Shown: in pieces, positions 30,186 through 34,983 of the stretch
Numbering within the stretch: position 1 is the stretch's first letter
Layout: every line of letters begins with the position of its first letter
Origin: JBHHYU01 sp046757725
GTDB taxonomy: Bacteria; Desulfobacterota; Binatia; UBA9968
Reading direction: 5' to 3'
Length of the DNA stretch: 34,983 nt
NCBI GenBank assembly: GCA_046757725.1
Contig: JBHHYU010000022.1
Coordinates: forward strand, 1-34,983
The notes under the pieces: model-generated
What the model was told of the DNA's origin: nothing
The model's input: only the letters and a program-made list of their open reading frames with translations
The model's database searches: none
Translations under genes and position numbers: made by a program

Positions 30186-32509
30186 TAACGGACTCCCTTT
30201 TCCATCCTTCGCTGTATCTCCCTGTAAACCCGTTCCGGAGTCAAAGGGAGATCATAAATTCTTACCCCCAAAGCGTGAGCGACGGCATTCCCGATGCAGG
30301 CAGGTGTGGGTGCTAGGCCGGGCTCGCCCAACCCCTTTGCCCCGTAAGGTCCCTCCGGTTCCGCACACTCAACGATGATCGGTATCATTTTCGGTAGATC
30401 CAGAGGGGTAACCAGGTGATAGTCCAAAAAAGAAGGATTGCGGACCTTTCCCTTTTCATCAATAATCAGTTCCTCGTGTAAAGCGGCGCCGATCCCCATA
30501 GCCAGGCCGCCCTCGATCTGGGCCACACAGTTGAGCGGGTTGATGGCTTTCCCCACGTCGTGGGCTGCGGAGATCCGAAGGATACGGACTCTTCCCGTCT
30601 CCTCGTCAACGGAGACCTCAGCGGCCTGGGTGGCGTACATGTAAAAAGCGGACGCGTGATCGCTATGTCCCGTCTCCAGATCCAGATCCTTTCCTAGGTC
30701 GTAAGTATAGGAGCCGTCGCCTCGAAGCACACCCTCCGCTCCAAGCCTTCTGCGAACCACCTCACCAATGGGCAAAGCCATCTGTGGATGTTCCTTCAAG
30801 CAGACTTTACCATTCGAGAATATGAGCTCCTCCTTCCCCGTCTCGAGCATTGGACTTGCGATCTCTGCCAGTTGGTCTCGAGCGTGGATGGCCGCCGTGC
30901 GGACCGCATTCCCCATGTGATAGGTGCTTCGGCTGGAGGTGGTTGAGGCATCGAAAGGGATCACATCCGTGTCAAGCGATGCCATGTGAATTCTCTCCAC
31001 AGGCACTTTCAGTTCTTCAGCCGCGATTTGTGAAAGTATCGTACTACAACCCTGGCCAATCTCTACAGTCCCGGCCAAGACTGTGATCTCACCCTTGCTG
31101 TTCACTAAAACCGCAGAGGCGGATGTAGTTGGACTCCGTGTGGGCTTGGCGATACAGGCTAACCCTTTTCCCACCTTAGAAGAGCTCCTTGTTCCCTTGG
31201 CCCCTTGTTCCCTTTTCCCCCAATCGATGGCCTCGGCCGCTTTGAGCAGAGACTCCTTGAGCCCTACACTGTGGAGCTTCTCTCCCCAGTAGGCGACATC
31301 TCCTTCCATAAAGATATTTTTTAAGCGGAACTCGAGAGGATCCATTCCCAATCGCTGGGCCAGCTGATCGGTGTGTTGTTCGCACGCCCAGGCTCCTTGG
31401 GGAATCCCATAGCCCCGAAAGGCGCCTGCCACAGGCTTGTTGGTATAGACCGCATACCCATCTACCTTCACGTTTGGAATACGGTAGGGGCCGGGAGCCG
31501 GCAGGCTCCCCCGGATGCAGACTGTGGGGCTCTTTTCAGCATAGGCACCCGCGCCCCAGAAAATTTTCATCTGCCGTGCCACCAGTGTGCCATCTTTCTT
31601 GACACCGCTTTTAATATAAATGACGGCCTCATGGCGGGTGAGCGTCGAGACGAATGTCTCCGAACGGTTAAACTTGAGGCGTACCGGCCTGCCCTTGGTG
31701 TGATAGGCTAAGGCAATGGCGATGGGCTCTACTTTGAGTCCCCCTTTGGAACCAAAACCTCCTCCCTGAAGAGGGTTAATCAGGCGGATTTGTTCCTTCG
31801 GAAGTTCCAGGGCCTGGGAGAGTTCGGTCAGGGCACGAAACGGGGCGTCATTGGCTACCCAAACAGTGACTCTCCCGCTTGCAGTCTCTACCCGGGCATG
31901 TGCCGAATGGGGCTCCATGGCCGCGTGCTGGATGACAGGGAGGGAGTAACGTTCCTCAAGGATCAAGTCTGCTTTTCCAAATCCAAGCTCAGTGTCCCCG
32001 GTTCTTAGTTTAAAATGTTCGCAGACATTAGGCAGTGAAGCGCCCGCTATAAAGTCGCTCTTAGGGTAGCTGCTAAAATCTTCATGGATGGAGAAGGCCT
32101 CTGGTTTACAGGCCTCTTCCGGCGAGAAATAGGCGGGGAGATCCTCGTATTCCACCTCAATGAGAGCTACTGCGGTCTCTGCCGTATCTTCGTCTACTGC
32201 GGCAACAGCGGCCACCGGTTCACCCACATACCGGACCTTTTCCTGGGCCAGGAAGGGCTTATCTCTGATTGACTCGCCGTGAATCCACGGTGCATCTTTC
32301 CCGGTGATGACAGCGCGCACGCCGGGGTATCTCTTAGCCTTTTCAGTAGAGATATGCTTTATCCTAGCATGGGGTTTCGGACTGAAAAGGACCTTACCGT
32401 AAAGCATGTCGGCCAGAGTCAGATCATAACCATAAACAGCCTTTCCCTGCACCTTTTCCTCTGCATCTACACGTGTAACCGGTTGCCCTACGACCGCAAG
32501 TTCAGCCAT
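30185..32509 (-). CDS. Xanthine dehydrogenase-family molybdopterin-binding subunit
   Basis: The 774-aa catalytic subunit of a three-subunit Mo hydroxylase. N-terminal VGQPVTRVDAEEKVQGKAVYGYDL opens the a/b hammerhead domain. QHAAMEPHSAHARVE, GGGFGSKGG and GAFRGYGIPQG bind the molybdopterin. The active-site Glu is in GAKGLGEPGLAP near residue 720. The CO-dehydrogenase signature VAYRCSFR is absent, so it is of XDH/hydroxybenzoyl-type rather than CoxL form I. These enzymes usually hydroxylate N-heterocycles or aldehydes. It follows the FeS gene by 8 bp. The substrate is unknown; neighbours suggest purine, pyrimidine or another cyclic imide. Confidence 0.93.
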   Translation of the reverse strand: MAELAVVGQPVTRVDAEEKVQGKAVYGYDLTLADMLYGKVLFSPKPHARIKHISTEKAKRYPGVRAVITGKDAPWIHGESIRDKPFLAQEKVRYVGEPVAAVAAVDEDTAETAVALIEVEYEDLPAYFSPEEACKPEAFSIHEDFSSYPKSDFIAGASLPNVCEHFKLRTGDTELGFGKADLILEERYSLPVIQHAAMEPHSAHARVETASGRVTVWVANDAPFRALTELSQALELPKEQIRLINPLQGGGFGSKGGLKVEPIAIALAYHTKGRPVRLKFNRSETFVSTLTRHEAVIYIKSGVKKDGTLVARQMKIFWGAGAYAEKSPTVCIRGSLPAPGPYRIPNVKVDGYAVYTNKPVAGAFRGYGIPQGAWACEQHTDQLAQRLGMDPLEFRLKNIFMEGDVAYWGEKLHSVGLKESLLKAAEAIDWGKREQGAKGTRSSSKVGKGLACIAKPTRSPTTSASAVLVNSKGEITVLAGTVEIGQGCSTILSQIAAEELKVPVERIHMASLDTDVIPFDASTTSSRSTYHMGNAVRTAAIHARDQLAEIASPMLETGKEELIFSNGKVCLKEHPQMALPIGEVVRRRLGAEGVLRGDGSYTYDLGKDLDLETGHSDHASAFYMYATQAAEVSVDEETGRVRILRISAAHDVGKAINPLNCVAQIEGGLAMGIGAALHEELIIDEKGKVRNPSFLDYHLVTPLDLPKMIPIIVECAEPEGPYGAKGLGEPGLAPTPACIGNAVAHALGVRIYDLPLTPERVYREIQRRMEKGVR

Positions 32510-32517
32510 TTTGGTCC

Positions 32518-33012
32518 TCAGTTTTGTTTAGTGTGGGGTTGTTTATCGCGGAGTTCGGCGGCAGCATCCCGAACTGCTTCGACGATCTTGGCATAACCGG
32601 TACAGCGACACAGATTGCCGGAAAGGGCAAACCGGATCTCTTCTTCCGTCGGGCTCGGGTTCTCGTCCAAGAATGCTTTCGCCATCATGAGCATCCCGGG
32701 AGTGCAATAACCACACTGGGCGCCTCCGTCTTGAATAAACGCCTGCTGAACCGGGTGAAGTTCAGGCCCAATTTCCAATCCCTCAATGGTAGTGATCTCG
32801 GCCCCATCCAGTTCGCCGGAGAGGATGAGACAAGAATTAACCGGTTTGCCATTGAGCAAGACAGTACAGGCACCGCAGTCTCCGGTTCCACAGCCCTCCT
32901 TGGTTCCGGTTAACCCTATCTCGTCGCGCAGTAGGTCCAAGAGAAGACGATGCATGGGGATCTGTACGGTTACGCTCTTGCCATTCAGTCTTATCTGGAT
33001 TTTTTTCTTCAT
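32518..33012 (-). CDS. (2Fe-2S)-binding subunit of the Mo hydroxylase
   Basis: A 164-aa small subunit that passes electrons from Mo to FAD. The first cluster is ligated by GCGTGDCGACTVLLNG (plant-ferredoxin-like), with a later Cys in NSCL; the second is in CGYCTPGMLM and NLCRCTGY. These are the standard two-cluster motifs of CoxS/XdhC-type proteins. An in-frame TTG at 33024 gives four extra residues, but the ATG at 33012 has GGAG six bp upstream and is preferred. Middle gene of the FAD-FeS-Mo order. Confidence 0.95.
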   Translation of the reverse strand: MKKKIQIRLNGKSVTVQIPMHRLLLDLLRDEIGLTGTKEGCGTGDCGACTVLLNGKPVNSCLILSGELDGAEITTIEGLEIGPELHPVQQAFIQDGGAQCGYCTPGMLMMAKAFLDENPSPTEEEIRFALSGNLCRCTGYAKIVEAVRDAAAELRDKQPHTKQN

Positions 33013-33087
33013 GTTTTTCTCCAAGACCCTTTACGGGATTCACCAGCATGGAGTCCTCTTTTGAATCATTGCTGTCGGACAAGGCTT

Positions 33088-34005
33088 TTAATATCTTCTG
33101 TCCCGTCTATGGGTCCAGGGGATTGGGCCACGCCTGGCGACAGTTGCGTTGAGCAAAGCGCGTTTCGTCATAGCTCGGACCATCTCTCTCCTGTATTCTG
33201 CGGATGAACGCACATCACTGATGGGTCGGCATTCCCTGGAAGCCTCTTCGCCGGCCTGTGCGGCGATCTCTTCCGTAAGACACTGATGCGCGACGACAGC
33301 CTCCGCCTTTCTAGCCCGCATGGGAGTTGGTGAGACGGCTCCAAGGGCGATTCGAACTGCCTCGCACCTTTTTTCTTCTTTGCTGAGGGTGAGAGTTACG
33401 GCAACACCGACATAAGCGAGATCCATAGTCTCACGGGGGGACAGTTTAATATACTCTCCCGTAAGCCGCGGATCTGACGGTGGGATCAAGATTGCCACAA
33501 GAATCTCCTCCGAACGCATCACAGTTTGTCCCGGCCCGCGAAAGAGGTGCTCCAGATCGATAACCCGTTCCCCGCTTGGGCTGCTGATTTTTACCTTGGC
33601 ATCCAGAACGAGGAGGCTGGGGGCCACATCTGCAGAGGGGGTGGCGTTGGCCATATTGCCACCGACGGTGGCTCGGTTTCGAATTTGGATCGAGCCGACT
33701 TCCGCAGCGCTCTGGGCTAGAAAGGGATATTTCCGGCAGATGACCGGCGAGATCTCCAGCTCACGCATCGTTGTTAAGGCACCGATGATTAAACTCCCGT
33801 CTGCTCCTTCACGGATACCCGACAGAGCGGGTATCTTTTTGAGATCCACCACGTAGTTTGGAACCAGCCCTTTTTCCTTGATGGCGATGACAAGATCGGT
33901 TCCTCCAGCAAGAAAATGCCCGCCGGGGCCATTGTTTTTTAAAATGGCGCTGGCTTCGCCTAACGAGGTTGGCTGGAAGATCTCGAGAGTTTCGGGGCGT
34001 TTCAT
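33088..34005 (-). CDS. FAD-binding medium subunit of the Mo hydroxylase
   Basis: A 305-aa subunit of CoxM/XdhB type. The FAD-binding motifs HFLAGGTDLVIAIKE (residues 30-44) and RATVGGNMANATPSAD lie in the N-terminal domain; the C-terminal part has the CO dehydrogenase flavoprotein fold pattern (KLSPRETMDLAYVGVAVTL, RIALGAVSPTPMRA). The C-terminus is Arg-rich and somewhat longer than usual. It sits 63 bp before the FeS subunit start and 34 bp after the amidohydrolase stop. No strong ribosome-binding site is visible. Confidence 0.93.
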   Translation of the reverse strand: MKRPETLEIFQPTSLGEASAILKNNGPGGHFLAGGTDLVIAIKEKGLVPNYVVDLKKIPALSGIREGADGSLIIGALTTMRELEISPVICRKYPFLAQSAAEVGSIQIRNRATVGGNMANATPSADVAPSLLVLDAKVKISSPSGERVIDLEHLFRGPGQTVMRSEEILVAILIPPSDPRLTGEYIKLSPRETMDLAYVGVAVTLTLSKEEKRCEAVRIALGAVSPTPMRARKAEAVVAHQCLTEEIAAQAGEEASRECRPISDVRSSAEYRREMVRAMTKRALLNATVARRGPIPWTHRRDRRY

Positions 34006-34039
34006 AAACCGGACCGAAAAATGAACTCTCCCTATGGTT

Positions 34040-34983
34040 TCATGAGGGGTTGGGACGGACCATGCGACCGATAGGCTTGCCTACGACCGCTCCATCGCGC
34101 ATCTGGACATGCCCGCGGACGATGGTGCATACGGGCATTCCCTTGACTTTCCAACCATGCCAGGGCGTGGGCTTGTTTTTGCTATGAAGCTGGTTGACGT
34201 CGATGGTTCCCTCTTTATCCATATCGACGATGGTTATATCCCCGTCCGAACCCAGACGGATCGCACCCTTTTTGGGATAGACCTGCCAAACCTTGGCGGG
34301 GTTTTCTGAGGTGAGTTTGACGTATTGGTTCAGGGATATTCGCCCTTTGTTGACCTCGGTCAGAATCAGCGGGACTCCTGTCTCCACGCCGCAAAAGCCG
34401 GAAATGCACTCCCAGATCGCCGGCTTCAACATCTTGCCGTAAAGATCCGATCCCTTTTCCTCCAGCGTATGGGGTGAGTGGTCTGTAGCAATCATATCAA
34501 CGTAGCCGTTCAGCAGGCCGTCCCATAGGACCTCTCCATGGTCCTTGCTCCTGACTGGGGGGTTCATCTTCAACAGAGAGCCTACTTCCGCCATGTCCTT
34601 GTATTCTCTGAGAAGATAATGAGGTCCCGTCTCGGCAGTTACCCTGAGGCCCCGCGCCTTGGCGTCCCGCACCATCCAAGCAGCCTGCTTGGAGCTCATG
34701 TGGAGGACGTGCAGTTTGGTTCCAAAGGTTTCGGCAAAGAACAGGGCGTGGTGAACCGACTCGGCTTCGCAAAGATAAGGACGAGACGATTCCCAATGGA
34801 TAGGGTCGTTTTTGCCTTCAGCCTTTAGCCGATTCAGGTTGTGATACATGATCTGGCGGTTCTCCGCGTGGATGCAGAGCGGCAGCTTGGATTCGGTGAT
34901 ATTGCGGAAAGTTTCCGTGCAAATTCCATCGTCGGGGAAAGGGAGGTTGCCGATGGTCTCACCGAAGAAGATTTTGTAGCCCA
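34040..34983 (-). CDS. Dihydroorotase/hydantoinase-type cyclic amidohydrolase (5' end beyond window)
   Basis: The reading frame stays open through the right edge, so the start lies outside; about 313 residues are visible. Metal-site motifs are present in order: GYKIFFGET (the Lys that is carbamylated), CIHAEN, LHVLHMSS and DMIATDHSPHT, with AETGPHYLL and MNPPVRS as in PyrC/allantoinase relatives. It hydrolyses or closes a cyclic amide ring, for example dihydroorotate, allantoin or a hydantoin. The C-terminus (IVRGHVQMRDG) does not decide between them. It is upstream of the Mo hydroxylase and pyrE on the same strand. Confidence 0.9.
   Translation of the reverse strand, partial: GYKIFFGETIGNLPFPDDGICTETFRNITESKLPLCIHAENRQIMYHNLNRLKAEGKNDPIHWESSRPYLCEAESVHHALFFAETFGTKLHVLHMSSKQAAWMVRDAKARGLRVTAETGPHYLLREYKDMAEVGSLLKMNPPVRSKDHGEVLWDGLLNGYVDMIATDHSPHTLEEKGSDLYGKMLKPAIWECISGFCGVETGVPLILTEVNKGRISLNQYVKLTSENPAKVWQVYPKKGAIRLGSDGDITIVDMDKEGTIDVNQLHSKNKPTPWHGWKVKGMPVCTIVRGHVQMRDGAVVGKPIGRMVRPNPS

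Noticed and set aside
30185..34005. Carbon monoxide dehydrogenase (CoxMSL)
   Set aside because: Subunit order fits, but the large subunit lacks the VAYRCSFR active-site signature and has a xanthine-dehydrogenase-like FRGYG loop.
1..34983. CRISPR array, transposase or rRNA genes
   Set aside because: No regularly spaced direct repeats, no transposase-like protein and no rRNA sequence were seen on either strand.

Overview
This window reads as chromosomal DNA of a Gram-negative, metabolically versatile bacterium. It encodes a FadL-type outer-membrane channel, a lipoprotein, Sec-exported solute-binding proteins, a GlnRS, NtrC-type regulators and several CoA-thioester and molybdenum-hydroxylase genes. 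This gene mix is typical of uncultured lineages around Desulfobacterota, Methylomirabilota/Rokubacteria and Tectomicrobia; that placement is inferred from gene content only. No rRNA, CRISPR array, transposase or integrase gene was recognised.

Left part (1-5.9 kb): a small membrane ORF is followed by a divergent catabolic module. On the minus strand are a MaoC-family hydratase, a CaiB/BaiF CoA-transferase and a leaderless NMT1-type solute-binding protein. On the plus strand are an acyl-CoA dehydrogenase and an HpcH/CitE lyase. The set resembles itaconate/C5-dicarboxylate gene clusters (CoA activation, hydration, lyase cleavage). The 558-bp spacer holds a good sigma70 promoter, an operator-like dyad and several inverted repeats.

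Middle-left (5.9-14.3 kb): a minus-strand ABC importer (binding protein, fused double permease, ATPase) ends with a small lipoprotein. Then on the plus strand come a second, exported NMT1-type binding protein, an SDR oxidoreductase and an FMO-like flavoprotein. Just before the flavoprotein lie a 28-bp degenerate copy of the 3' end of tRNA-Glu and a run of four palindromes. The intact tRNA-Glu sits on the other side of the flavoprotein gene, so the ~1.6-kb segment looks like the remnant of a tRNA-targeted insertion.

Translation block (14.4-17.9 kb): gltX, tRNA-Gln(CUG) and tRNA-Glu(CUC) are on the minus strand and glnS is divergent, so two synthetases sit beside their cognate tRNAs.

Signalling island (18-28.4 kb): a FadL channel gene is divergent from a seven-gene plus-strand set. 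That set is a small excisionase-type HTH protein, a FabF-like ketosynthase with intact catalytic residues, a 7TM-GAF histidine kinase, a 625-aa protein with degenerate receiver, AAA+ and kinase ATPase regions around an intact H-box, and an NtrC-type sigma54 activator. After a terminator come a sigma54-like promoter, a receiver-kinase hybrid and a putative zinc-binding protein of unknown function. This is the best candidate here for an undescribed system.

Right end (28.4-35 kb): a minus-strand operon holds a dihydroorotase-like amidohydrolase (cut by the window edge), the three subunits of a xanthine-dehydrogenase-type Mo hydroxylase, an orotate phosphoribosyltransferase and a PrpF-family isomerase. 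The hydroxylase lies exactly where a dihydroorotate dehydrogenase would sit in a pyrimidine operon.
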